Of a stretch of 39,456 bases of DNA, positions 31,077-38,989 are shown in pieces. A model generated the notes under the pieces. It worked only from the letters and a program-made list of their open reading frames with translations. It made no database searches and was not told where the DNA came from. Source of the DNA: SIG454 sp045646365 (GTDB lineage Bacteria; Bacillota; Clostridia; Monoglobales; Monoglobaceae); assembly GCA_045646365.1 (NCBI GenBank), contig JAZRKP010000019.1, forward strand, positions 1-39,456, read 5' to 3'. The position numbers and the translations under genes were made by a program. The first letter of the stretch is position 1. Every line of letters starts with the position of its first letter.

Positions 31077-32168
31077 ATGAAAACCATAATGCTTGTTTTC
31101 GGGACAAGACCGGAAGCGATTAAAATGTGTCCTCTTGTAAACGAACTTAAAAAGAGGGAAAATTTAAAAACAGTTGTATGCGTAACAGGTCAGCACAGAC
31201 AAATGCTTGATAGTGTCTTGGATGCTTTTGGTGTTGTGCCTGATTACGATTTGTCCATAATGAAGGACAAGCAAACACTTTTTGATATAACGACCAATAT
31301 CCTTAATAAAATAAAAGATGTTCTGGAAGAGGTTAAGCCTGATACAGTTTTGGTGCACGGTGATACGTCAACAACATTTGTCACAGCCCTTGCGTGTTAC
31401 TATATGAGTATTCCTGTGGGCCATGTGGAAGCAGGACTTCGTACTTATAATATCTATTCTCCGTACCCTGAGGAATTTAATCGCCAGGCAGTGTCGATTA
31501 TATCCAAATATAACTTTGCTCCAACAGAAATGTCCAAGAATAACCTTTTAAGAGAAGGAAAGAGCGAGGAAAATATTTATATAACAGGTAATACGGCAAT
31601 AGATGCCCTTAAAACGACTGTAAAAGATGATTATTTCCACGAAGAACTTCAGTGGGCATCGGATAGCAGGCTTATAGTAATAACTGCTCACAGACGCGAA
31701 AATCTGGGCGAGCCTATGCACCAGATGTTCAGAGCAATAAGAAGAATAATTGACGAAAATCCTGATGTAAAGGCGATTTATCCGATTCATATGAATCCTG
31801 TGGTTCGTCAGGCGGCTCAGGAAGAGTTGTCAGGTTGCGACAGAATACATATTATAGAGCCTCTTGATGTTCTTGATTTCCATAATTTCTTATCAAGGTG
31901 CTATATGATATTAACAGACAGCGGCGGAGTGCAGGAAGAGGCACCGTCTCTTGGCAAACCTGTTCTGGTAATGCGGGATACAACCGAGCGTCCTGAGGGT
32001 ATCGCGGCAGGAACTCTTAAACTTGTTGGAACTAACGAGGAAACTATTTACGAAAGCTTTAAAGAGCTTCTTGAAAATAAAGAGGCTTATGAAAAAATGA
32101 GTAAAGCAAGCAATCCTTATGGTGACGGAAAAGCGTCAATCAGAATTGCTGATATATTAGAAAAATAA
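31077..32168 (+). CDS. wecB: UDP-N-acetylglucosamine 2-epimerase (non-hydrolysing)
   Basis: This 363-residue GT-B-fold epimerase converts UDP-GlcNAc to UDP-ManNAc for teichoic-acid linkage units or capsule. Motifs are FGTRPEAIKMCPLV at the N-terminus, VHGDTSTTF and VGHVEAGLRT (~95-120), the HRREN loop, and TDSGGVQEEAPSLGKPVLVMRDTTERPEG (residues ~280-310, split in evidence here for length only). ATG 31077 follows GAGGTG. It shares the ddh promoter, an arrangement that groups two cell-envelope precursor enzymes. Confidence 0.95.
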   Translation: MKTIMLVFGTRPEAIKMCPLVNELKKRENLKTVVCVTGQHRQMLDSVLDAFGVVPDYDLSIMKDKQTLFDITTNILNKIKDVLEEVKPDTVLVHGDTSTTFVTALACYYMSIPVGHVEAGLRTYNIYSPYPEEFNRQAVSIISKYNFAPTEMSKNNLLREGKSEENIYITGNTAIDALKTTVKDDYFHEELQWASDSRLIVITAHRRENLGEPMHQMFRAIRRIIDENPDVKAIYPIHMNPVVRQAAQEELSGCDRIHIIEPLDVLDFHNFLSRCYMILTDSGGVQEEAPSLGKPVLVMRDTTERPEGIAAGTLKLVGTNEETIYESFKELLENKEAYEKMSKASNPYGDGKASIRIADILEK

Positions 32169-32190
32169 AAAGGTGCGAATGCACCTTTTT
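32167..32190. terminator. bidirectional terminator between wecB and galK
   Basis: AAAAAGGTGC (32167-32176) pairs with GCACCTTTTT (32181-32190) around GAAT, between convergent genes. Confidence 0.88.
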
Positions 32191-32196
32191 GTTTTT

Positions 32197-33384
32197 CTAT
32201 TTAATTTCTCGTCCGCCGTCACCGATTTCTGAAATATAGAAAGATGCGTCGTGTCCAAATGTGTTGGAATAAATCTCGCCGAGAGTTGAAATAAATGTAT
32301 CAACGGCTGATTTCTTAACGATGCTGACAGTACATCCGCCAAAGCCTGCCCCTGTCATTCTTGAACCTAAAACACCATCAATTTTGAGTGCTTCGCTTGC
32401 AAGACAATCAAGTTCATCACAAGTAACTTCATAATCATACTGAAGGGAGGTGTGGGATGCGTTCATAAGCTTACCAAACTTAACAAGGTCGCCGCCCTTA
32501 AGAGCAACTGCACTCTGGTGAACTCTGTCACATTCATAAACAACATGCTTAATTCTGTTTCTAACAATATCGTTTTTGATAACATCCTTGTGTGCTTCGA
32601 AATCCTCAACAGAAACATCGCAAAGCTGCTTGATTTCAGGAAGAACGGTTTTAAGAGCGTTAAGACCTTCTTCACATTCGCCACGGCGTTCGTTGTATTT
32701 TGAGCTTCCGAGGGAGTGTTTCTTGTTTGTGTTTGATAAAACGAGGCAATATTCACCTAAATTAAGAGGAATATGCTCATATTCAAGTGTAGCACAGTTA
32801 AGGAATATGGCGTGGTCAGCCTTACCCATTGCAGAAGCAAACTGGTCCATGATTCCGCAGTTAACACCGATAAAATTATGTTCAGCTGTCTGGCTGAGTT
32901 TAGCCATTTCAATCATATCAACAGGAGCATCAATGCCTTTTTTCTCATTTGAGAAAGTTGCAAACATAAGAGCTGTTGAAACCTCAATAGCAGCGGAAGA
33001 AGAAAGACCGCCACCGTGAGGTGTTGTGTCATCATATAAAAGGTCACAGCCACAAATGTCGTAGCCTGCTTTCTGAAGTTCGATTGCAACACCAATCTGG
33101 TAGTCGCCCCATTTGAGCTTATCCTTAAGGGATGCCATATCATCAATAGTTGTTTCAACCATAATGTCAAGGTCTGTCGCTTTAAGACGGATGATGTTAT
33201 CGTTTCTCTTGCGGGCAACAATAGTTGTTTTCATAGTTAAAGCCGCAGGGAAAACAGGTCCACCACAATAGTCAACATGCTCACCGATAAGATTAACTCT
33301 TCCGGGAGATGCGAAAACACGAAGGTCGTCTTCAGTTCCGCCGTAAAGTTCAATAAACTGTTTTTTGATTTCAGGTATATTCAT
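32197..33384 (-). CDS. galK: galactokinase
   Basis: This 395-residue GHMP kinase phosphorylates alpha-D-galactose at C1 in the Leloir pathway. It has all the family motifs: the galactokinase signature GRVNLIGEHVDYCGG (~28-42), the ATP loop GGGLSSSAAIE (~125), the catalytic Asp in NCGIMDQFASAMG (~175), and the C-terminal GAGFGGCTVS (~345). ATG 33384 follows GGAAAGGA. It is the second gene of galT-galK, 18 bp after galT. Confidence 0.97.
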   Translation of the reverse strand: MNIPEIKKQFIELYGGTEDDLRVFASPGRVNLIGEHVDYCGGPVFPAALTMKTTIVARKRNDNIIRLKATDLDIMVETTIDDMASLKDKLKWGDYQIGVAIELQKAGYDICGCDLLYDDTTPHGGGLSSSAAIEVSTALMFATFSNEKKGIDAPVDMIEMAKLSQTAEHNFIGVNCGIMDQFASAMGKADHAIFLNCATLEYEHIPLNLGEYCLVLSNTNKKHSLGSSKYNERRGECEEGLNALKTVLPEIKQLCDVSVEDFEAHKDVIKNDIVRNRIKHVVYECDRVHQSAVALKGGDLVKFGKLMNASHTSLQYDYEVTCDELDCLASEALKIDGVLGSRMTGAGFGGCTVSIVKKSAVDTFISTLGEIYSNTFGHDASFYISEIGDGGREIK

Positions 33385-33402
33385 AATAAAATTCCTTTCC
33401 GA

Positions 33403-34374
33403 TTACTGTTTTTCAAGAAATCTCTTGTAAGCCTCTCTTAATTCTTCAGCCTTGTCTTCAGGAGCAGTCGGGTTACAGTTAGCCCAAGCACCTGTTTCAC
33501 TGGAAGCGTTAAACTTAATCTTGTTTTCACTTCTCATAGGTGGATAGAACTTAACATGGAAATGATTGTATGCACTTGTATCTTCGCCATTAACAGGGTT
33601 CTGATACATACACATCATATAAGGGAAAGACATATCGAAAAGACTGTCTAAAGTACCGGTTGCCGCCTTAAGAATTTCAGCAAAATTACGCTTTTCGGAT
33701 GGGTTAAGTTCAGTAATATTCTGCTTATGTTTCTTTGAAATAATATAAATTCCGTAAGGATAATCGGAGAAGAAGGGAAGAATAACTGCAAAATCTTCAT
33801 TCTCACAGATAACTCGTTTGTCTTCTTTATACTCATTCTCTAAAATGTCACAAATCAAGCACTTGCCGGTTTCTTCAAGATGTTTCTTACTGTTTGAAAG
33901 CTCTTCAGCAATTCTTTTAGGAACAACACTGTAGCCATAAATCTGACCGTGCGGATGAGGCATTGTAACACCAACAGGCTCACCTTTGTTTTCAAACATA
34001 AATATGTACTTAATGTTTTCGTCTTTAGAAATATCTTCAAATCTTTCCTGCCAGAGAGAAACGAGCTTTTCGATGTGGTCAACATCGAGCTGAGGAAGAG
34101 TTGTTGTATGCTCCGGAGAATACAAAACTACTTCACACTTACCATATTCCGGCTTAACCTTGAAGAAATCCGTAGCAACATCATCGGGCTGAGGCGGATT
34201 TTGGGAAAGTGCCGGGAAATCGTTGTCATATTTGTAAACATCATAGGAATCAGGAACCTTTCCTGAACCCGGACAAAACGGACACCAGTCTTTTGGCATT
34301 TGCGGTCTGTCCTGTCTGTGTGATGCAATAATAATCCAGTCGTTAAGCAAAGGATTGTATCTTAATTCTGCCAT
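33403..34374 (-). CDS. galT: galactose-1-phosphate uridylyltransferase
   Basis: This 323-residue class I GalT exchanges UMP between UDP-glucose and galactose-1-phosphate. It has the zinc site CPFC (~31-34), the start RYNPLLNDWIIIASHR, the nucleotidylated His in PHPHGQIYGY (~145), and the second-domain YNHFHVKFYPP (~270). This is the HPHGQ type rather than the GalT class II found in many other Firmicutes. It is first in galT-galK; galE is not in the window. The nearby glucokinase fits the same sugar-entry role. Confidence 0.96.
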   Translation of the reverse strand: MAELRYNPLLNDWIIIASHRQDRPQMPKDWCPFCPGSGKVPDSYDVYKYDNDFPALSQNPPQPDDVATDFFKVKPEYGKCEVVLYSPEHTTTLPQLDVDHIEKLVSLWQERFEDISKDENIKYIFMFENKGEPVGVTMPHPHGQIYGYSVVPKRIAEELSNSKKHLEETGKCLICDILENEYKEDKRVICENEDFAVILPFFSDYPYGIYIISKKHKQNITELNPSEKRNFAEILKAATGTLDSLFDMSFPYMMCMYQNPVNGEDTSAYNHFHVKFYPPMRSENKIKFNASSETGAWANCNPTAPEDKAEELREAYKRFLEKQ

Positions 34375-34406
34375 AGTAAATCACTCCTCGAAAAAATTCA
34401 ACTAAT

Positions 34407-34435
34407 ATTATACCATAAGGCTATATAAAAGTAAA
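34407..34435 (-). promoter_or_regulatory. sigma-A promoter of galT-galK
   Basis: On the minus strand, TTTACT (34435-34430), 17-bp spacer, TATAAT (34412-34407), about 33 bp before ATG 34374. No clear catabolite-responsive element is visible. Confidence 0.8.
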
Positions 34436-34476
34436 GGGAAAATAGTAAAAAAATAGGATTTTATGCAAATTAGATA

Positions 34477-34505
34477 TTTACAAATGAGAATAAATGATGT
34501 ATAAT
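34477..34505 (+). promoter_or_regulatory. sigma-A promoter of the glucokinase gene
   Basis: TTTACA (34477-34482), 17-bp spacer, TATAAT (34500-34505). The implied start near 34512 rules out translation from an in-frame start at 34505. Confidence 0.8.
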
Positions 34506-34549
34506 TGTTAATGATGAGAAAAAGAATAATCGGAAGGATTTGTGATAAT

Positions 34550-35500
34550 ATGTATATTGGAATTGATTTAGGCGGAACGAATATCGCTGTCGGTATTGTT
34601 GATGAAGATGCCAGAATAATAGTTAAAGGCTCAACACCAACATATAACGAAAGAGAGTACCAGGAAATTGTTAAGGATATGGCTGACCTTTCAAATGAGC
34701 TTATTAAAAAGGCAGGCATCTCAGTTGATGATATTAAAGGTATCGGTATCGGAACTCCTGGTTCTGTTGATGCTAAAAACGGCGTTGTTGTTTATGCTAA
34801 TAACCTAAAGTTCAATAATGTTCCTTTGAGAGAAGAATTAAGTAAGTATTTTAATGTCCCGATTGCGGTTGAAAACGATGCAAATGCAGCAGCACTTGGT
34901 GAATATAAGGCGGCAGGGGTTAAAAGCGACTGTTTTGTTGCTGTAACTTTAGGAACTGGTGTTGGAAGTGGAATTGTTATTGATGGAAAGATTTTCAGAG
35001 GCTTCAACGGTGCTGGCGGCGAACTTGGGCACACATCTTTAGTATACGATGGCATTCTCTGTACCTGTGGCAGAAAAGGCTGTTGGGAAGCATATGCGTC
35101 AGTAACTGCTCTTATAAGACAAACAAAGGTTGCAATCGAAAAGCATCCTGAAAGCCTTATGAACGAAATCGTTAAGAAAAACAACGGTGAAGTAAGCGGA
35201 AGAACTGCCTTTGACGCTGCGAAGCAGGGCGATAAAGCGGCACAGGGCGTTGTTGACCAGTATATTAAGTATGTGGCAGACGGTGTTACAAATGTAATTA
35301 ACACATTCCAGCCTGAAATTCTTGTTATCGGTGGCGGAATAAGCCGTGAGGGCGAATATCTTGTTGATCCTGTAAGAGCGTATTGTAAAGAGTATTGCTA
35401 TACAAAGGGCGGGCTTCCTGAAACAGAAATTCAGGCGGCAACTCTCTTAAATGATGCAGGAATTATCGGTGCAGCATTTGCGGTTGACGAACTTTTATAA
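34550..35500 (+). CDS. glcK: ROK-family glucokinase
   Basis: This 316-residue ROK kinase phosphorylates glucose at C6. The N-terminal ATP motif is IGIDLGGTNIAVGI, the catalytic Asp lies in AVENDANAAALGE (~105), ROK loop TLGTGVGSGI, zinc site GHTSL...CTCGRKGCWE (~165-185), and C-terminal GGGISREGE. The start is placed at ATG 34550 because GGAAGGA lies upstream and the longer frame starts before the transcript. It diverges from galT-galK, whose galactose product feeds the same glucose-phosphate pool. Confidence 0.94.
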   Translation: MYIGIDLGGTNIAVGIVDEDARIIVKGSTPTYNEREYQEIVKDMADLSNELIKKAGISVDDIKGIGIGTPGSVDAKNGVVVYANNLKFNNVPLREELSKYFNVPIAVENDANAAALGEYKAAGVKSDCFVAVTLGTGVGSGIVIDGKIFRGFNGAGGELGHTSLVYDGILCTCGRKGCWEAYASVTALIRQTKVAIEKHPESLMNEIVKKNNGEVSGRTAFDAAKQGDKAAQGVVDQYIKYVADGVTNVINTFQPEILVIGGGISREGEYLVDPVRAYCKEYCYTKGGLPETEIQAATLLNDAGIIGAAFAVDELL

Positions 35501-35518
35501 AATGAAAATGGTAAAATA

Positions 35519-35545
35519 AAAATTCCCCATATGGGGAATTTTATT
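35519..35545. terminator. bidirectional terminator between glcK and yitT
   Basis: AAAATTCCCC (35519-35528) pairs with GGGGAATTTT (35533-35542) around ATAT, between convergent genes; it overlaps the yitT stop. Confidence 0.8.
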
Positions 35546-36407
35546 TTACGCTTGTATAAACATCGGCAACTTCGGTGATTGTCATAAATGCACCTGGGTC
35601 AATTTCGTGAGCAATTTCCTTAACCCTTGGAATTTGAAATCTGTTCACAATAAAATAAATTGCGGATTTTTCTTTATTGGAATAATGTCCCTTTGCAGGG
35701 ATAAGCGTAACACCGCTTGCGTATCCCTTGCTCAAAGCTATGCATATTTCGTCCGCCTTGTCAGTTATAATCATTATAGCCTTGGAACGGTCAAAGCCTT
35801 CTACGATAAAGTCAATGGTCTTTAGTCCTGCAGCATATGTAACGATTGAATAAAGAGGTAGTATCCAGCTCCCTAAAATGATACCGCTTATCACATAAAG
35901 AATAACATTATACACCATAACGAAAGTGCCAACAGTTACCCCGATTTTCTTTGCAAAAATAACAGACATAACCTCAACGCCGTCGATTGCACCGCCGAGT
36001 CGGATAGTGAGACCGCTTCCTATACCTGAAATCACCCCGCCAAAGAGAGAACAAAGGAGTAAATCCTGTCCTGCAAGGGGAGAGGAAAGAGTAACATCAA
36101 TGGGGAATACATCTGTTATAAGGAACGCTCCCAAGGAGTACATAGCAACAGTGTAAAGCGAGTATATGGTAAATGTTTTCCCTTGTTTACTGAGTCCGTA
36201 AAGGAATAGTGGCGTGTTTAAAAGGAGAAGAAAAATAGAAAGCGGAACAGGGGTAATCTGAGATAAAAGCATAGATGTTCCTGAAATACCGCTATCGTAA
36301 AGTTTTACGGGAGCGAGGAAAACGGTTATTCCGAATGCGTTTATAAACCCTGCAAGAGTGAGCAGAAGAAAAGTTGTAATTTTATATTTATGTTGTTTTT
36401 TATTCAT
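35541..36407 (-). CDS. YitT family membrane protein (DUF161/DUF2179)
   Basis: This 288-residue protein has five to six membrane helices (residues ~10-190) and a cytosolic DUF2179 domain at the C-terminus (SAIYFIVNRFQIPRVKEIA, ~230-285). The GSGLTIRLGGAIDGVEVMSV segment is a typical YitT signature. The family is widespread in Firmicutes; its transport or sensing role is not established. ATG 36407 follows CAGGAGGT 6 nt upstream. Its promoter at 36427-36455 lies just after the rubredoxin terminator. Confidence 0.92.
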   Translation of the reverse strand: MNKKQHKYKITTFLLLTLAGFINAFGITVFLAPVKLYDSGISGTSMLLSQITPVPLSIFLLLLNTPLFLYGLSKQGKTFTIYSLYTVAMYSLGAFLITDVFPIDVTLSSPLAGQDLLLCSLFGGVISGIGSGLTIRLGGAIDGVEVMSVIFAKKIGVTVGTFVMVYNVILYVISGIILGSWILPLYSIVTYAAGLKTIDFIVEGFDRSKAIMIITDKADEICIALSKGYASGVTLIPAKGHYSNKEKSAIYFIVNRFQIPRVKEIAHEIDPGAFMTITEVADVYTSVK

Positions 36408-36426
36408 ACAATACCTCCTGCATATA

Positions 36427-36455
36427 ATAATAACATAAAATATGGTAACGGTCAA
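36427..36455 (-). promoter_or_regulatory. sigma-A promoter of yitT
   Basis: On the minus strand, TTGACC (36455-36450), 17-bp spacer, TATTAT (36432-36427), about 20 bp before ATG 36407. Confidence 0.75.
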
Positions 36456-36457
36456 TA

Positions 36458-36487
36458 AAAAGGGGATGTAATTTTACATCCCCTTTT
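36458..36487 (-). terminator. terminator of the fprA-rubredoxin operon
   Basis: AAAAGGGGATGTAA (36458-36471) pairs with TTACATCCCCTTTT (36474-36487); minus-strand T run follows. It starts 5 bp after the rubredoxin stop. Confidence 0.85.
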
Positions 36488-36491
36488 AAAA

Positions 36492-36650
36492 TTATTCTTC
36501 GGAAAACATATCTTTTCCAACAGCACAGAGCGGACAAGCAAAATCTTCTGGAAGGTCCTCAAATTTTGTTCCCGGAGCAATTCCCATATCAGGAGCACCG
36601 GCTTCCTCGTCGTATATCCATCCGCATACATCACACACATATTTTTTCAT
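36492..36650 (-). CDS. rubredoxin
   Basis: This 52-residue one-iron electron carrier has Cys ligands C6-x2-C9 (YVCDVCG) and C39-x2-C42 (ACPLCAVGK), the aromatic core residues Y4, W11, Y13 and F37, and the family's GIAPGTKFEDLPEDF loop. ATG 36650 has AGGAGG 8-9 nt upstream; an ATG two codons earlier sits too close to it. It is co-transcribed with the flavodiiron gene 21 bp upstream and probably supplies its electrons. Confidence 0.97.
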   Translation of the reverse strand: MKKYVCDVCGWIYDEEAGAPDMGIAPGTKFEDLPEDFACPLCAVGKDMFSEE

Positions 36651-36671
36651 AGTCATTTCCTCCTTGTGGAT

Positions 36672-37826
36672 TTATTTACATAACTCATCTGCAAGAGCAG
36701 TAAGTTTAATTTTATTTTCTTCATTCATAGCCGACATAATTGTTATATCATTTTCTGCATAAGTCAGATTTTTGCATTTTTCAAGCATTGTTTTCATAAC
36801 CTTAGTTGCAGTTGGTGCCCAGCTTCCGTTTTCAATAAATGCAACAGTTTTATTCTGGAAATTACGCTCAGTAAGGTGGTTTATAAACTCACGCATAAAC
36901 GGGAAAATATCTGCATTATAGGTTGTTGTTGCAAAAACTATTTTACTGTATCTGAAAGCATCCTCAACAGCTTCTGCCATATCATATCTTGCAAGGTCAA
37001 CAGCGTTAACAGGAGAGTATTCCTTTTCGTTTATTTTATCAACAAGATACTTGACTGCCTTTTCAGTATTCCCATAAACGGAAGTATATACTATTAAAAT
37101 TCCCTCATTTTCTGATTCGTAAGAAGACCAGATGTTATAAAGGTTGATGTAGTAACCAAGATTTTCGGATAAAACAGGTCCGTGAAGCGGACAAATTATG
37201 TTTATATCAAGAGCGGATGCCTTTTTCAAAACGGATTGAACCTGAGCGCCGTATTTTCCAACAATACCGAAATAGTATCGCCTTGCCTCGCAGGTCCATT
37301 CGTCATCAACATCCAAAGCTCCGAATTTACCAAAAGCATCAGCAGAGAAAAGAAGTTTTTCCTCAATGTCATAAGCCATAATAACCTCAGGCCAGTGAAC
37401 CATTGGTGCAGTGATGAACGAAAGAGTATGTTTGCCGAGAGAAAGAGTGTCACCTTCGGCAATAACGATTCTTCTGTCGGAGAAATCTGTTCCGAAGAAG
37501 TTTTTCATCATTGTAAACGCCTTTGAAGAAGATACAATAGTTGCGTCGGGATAAGTATTCATAAAATTCATAATACTTGATGAATGGTCAGGCTCCATAT
37601 GAAGAACAACCAGATAATCAGGGGTATTTCCGCCTAAAGCGTCTGAAATATTGGCAAGCCACTCGTTGGAAAATCTGATATCAACAGTATCCATAACTGC
37701 AGTTTTTTCATCTGAAATTATATATGAATTATATGACATTCCGTCAGGAACAATGTATTGTCCCTCGAATAAATCGATTGAATGGTCGTTGACACCGATA
37801 TATTTTATATCATTTGTAATTTTCAT
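36672..37826 (-). CDS. fprA: flavodiiron protein FprA (oxygen reductase)
   Basis: This 384-residue class A flavodiiron protein reduces O2 (or NO) to water, protecting an anaerobe. The N-terminal lactamase-like domain carries the diiron ligands HMEPDH (His76, Glu78, Asp80, His81), then PMVHWPE and CPLHGP. The C-terminal flavodoxin domain starts at ~250 with IVYTSVYGNTEK for FMN. ATG 37826 follows TTGGAGG. It forms an operon with the rubredoxin gene downstream; clostridial FprA proteins take electrons from rubredoxin. No PerR-type operator is clearly visible. Confidence 0.96.
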   Translation of the reverse strand: MKITNDIKYIGVNDHSIDLFEGQYIVPDGMSYNSYIISDEKTAVMDTVDIRFSNEWLANISDALGGNTPDYLVVLHMEPDHSSSIMNFMNTYPDATIVSSSKAFTMMKNFFGTDFSDRRIVIAEGDTLSLGKHTLSFITAPMVHWPEVIMAYDIEEKLLFSADAFGKFGALDVDDEWTCEARRYYFGIVGKYGAQVQSVLKKASALDINIICPLHGPVLSENLGYYINLYNIWSSYESENEGILIVYTSVYGNTEKAVKYLVDKINEKEYSPVNAVDLARYDMAEAVEDAFRYSKIVFATTTYNADIFPFMREFINHLTERNFQNKTVAFIENGSWAPTATKVMKTMLEKCKNLTYAENDITIMSAMNEENKIKLTALADELCK

Positions 37827-37859
37827 AATAAATATCCTCCAAAAAATAAATACAGTTAT

Positions 37860-37888
37860 ATTCTATCACAAAACAGCAAAAATTTCAA
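37860..37888 (-). promoter_or_regulatory. sigma-A promoter of fprA-rubredoxin
   Basis: On the minus strand, TTGAAA (37888-37883), 17-bp spacer, TAGAAT (37865-37860), about 33 bp before ATG 37826. Confidence 0.65.
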
Positions 37889-37912
37889 TGGGAAAATAAA
37901 AAAGAAAAAAGG

Positions 37913-37941
37913 TTGACAAAGAATAGAAACAGTGATATAAT
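37913..37941 (+). promoter_or_regulatory. sigma-A promoter of tRNA-Pro
   Basis: TTGACA (37913-37918), 17-bp spacer, TATAAT (37936-37941), 13 bp before the tRNA 5' end. Confidence 0.88.
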
Positions 37942-37954
37942 TGATAAACGGTAT

Positions 37955-38030
37955 CGGGGTGTGGCGCAGTTGGTAGCGCACTAGACTGGGGGTCTAGGGG
38001 CCGCAAGTTCAAGTCTTGTCACTCCGACCA
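37955..38030 (+). tRNA. tRNA-Pro (GGG)
   Basis: The 76-nt cloverleaf has acceptor CGGGGTG/CACTCCG, anticodon stem CTAGA/TCTAG with loop CTGGGGG (anticodon GGG), discriminator A and encoded CCA (38028-38030). Accessory genes follow downstream, so its 3' end is a plausible integration site. Confidence 0.94.
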
Positions 38031-38076
38031 AAAAAGCAGAACCAAAGAGATATAATGTCGATTTGGTCAGCAACAG

Positions 38077-38110
38077 AGAGGGTTTGCGAGTTTTTCGCAA
38101 ACCCTCTTTC
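38077..38110 (+). terminator. terminator after tRNA-Pro
   Basis: AGAGGGTTTGCGA (38077-38089) pairs exactly with TCGCAAACCCTCT (38095-38107), loop GTTTT, then TTC. Confidence 0.8.
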
Positions 38111-38243
38111 GTAATCAAAACTTGAAGATATTTACTTCTATTCAGGGTGATTTGAACTATGACAATGGTATAAAAGATGACTTATTACAAGAACTCACTG
38201 AATAGAGTCGAACCAACACTTATACAAATTAATATTGAATTTT

Positions 38244-38280
38244 GAGGCAATTTCTTTAATTAGAAGTTGCCTCTTTTTTT
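38244..38280 (+). terminator. terminator upstream of the right-hand accessory genes
   Basis: GAGGCAA (38244-38250) pairs with TTGCCTC (38267-38273), followed by a run of T. It closes off a stretch with no intact gene and insulates the accessory genes from tRNA-Pro transcription. Confidence 0.75.
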
Positions 38281-38308
38281 GTGTCTGAAACTGAAAGGAG
38301 AGGAAGAA

Positions 38309-38974
38309 ATGTATACAGAAAAATTTTTGCAACAGGTGCATCGCAAGTTAAATGAACAAGGTATAGCGAATGTAAAATTAAGAGATACCTGCATTGATAT
38401 CTACGAAGGTGAAAATGAGATTTTTAAGATAGACAGAGAAGGAGGTATGTTCTATGCATCGGACAATCGATTCCGTGATGTGGTCGATAGGCTTCATGAA
38501 ATAATACAGCCGATTGTTTGCGAAGTCGATGAATATCTCAGAGCAATGGAAAAAGGCACAGAATTGAAGGCAAGGGATTTTGATATGCCATATATTAAAA
38601 TCGCAGAATACAATGATGTTGTTTTAGCCGGAAGAGAACATAGTAATGGTAGCTTTGAATTTGCGACATGGAATTATAAAAACAATTCATTATATCACGG
38701 ACATTACACCACAGACTATAAAGGTGCAAGAGAGGATTTTGCTACACGTTCAGGTTTGGTAAATAAGAATCTGTTATTCAATAAGAGTGAATTGGTTGAA
38801 ATTTATCGATGCATTGAAGACACGCTTAACAATGAATACGAAATGACAGATAAGCAGAGAGAAATGCTTGAGGATGTTCAGTCACGAATTAAACTCTCCG
38901 TTCCTCGTTTTGATGAACTACTAAAGGAAGCCATTGATCAGGGCGAAGAAGAAACATTCGAACAAACAATGTAA
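38309..38974 (+). CDS. conjugative-element-type hypothetical protein
   Basis: This 221-residue soluble protein is of the kind I recall from clostridial integrative conjugative elements. It has an N-terminal EKFLQQVHRKLNEQGIANV, a central VVLAGREHSNGSFEFATW, then HYTTDYKGAREDFATRSGLV, and a C-terminal VQSRIKLSVPRFDELL. Its function is unknown to me and no catalytic motif stands out. ATG 38309 follows AAGGAGAGG; an earlier in-frame start overlaps the terminator. It is followed after 15 bp by another accessory gene. Family placement is from memory, not a search. Confidence 0.75.
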   Translation: MYTEKFLQQVHRKLNEQGIANVKLRDTCIDIYEGENEIFKIDREGGMFYASDNRFRDVVDRLHEIIQPIVCEVDEYLRAMEKGTELKARDFDMPYIKIAEYNDVVLAGREHSNGSFEFATWNYKNNSLYHGHYTTDYKGAREDFATRSGLVNKNLLFNKSELVEIYRCIEDTLNNEYEMTDKQREMLEDVQSRIKLSVPRFDELLKEAIDQGEEETFEQTM

Positions 38975-38989
38975 GGAGGTGTAACAGAA

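Noticed and set aside
36452..36640. 62-codon minus-strand frame
   Set aside because: It is a shifted frame over the rubredoxin gene, whose own frame carries the four Cys ligands.
38055..38205. Open frame ending in LLQELTE after tRNA-Pro
   Set aside because: It has no start with a ribosome site and runs through the tRNA-Pro terminator hairpin; at most a gene remnant.
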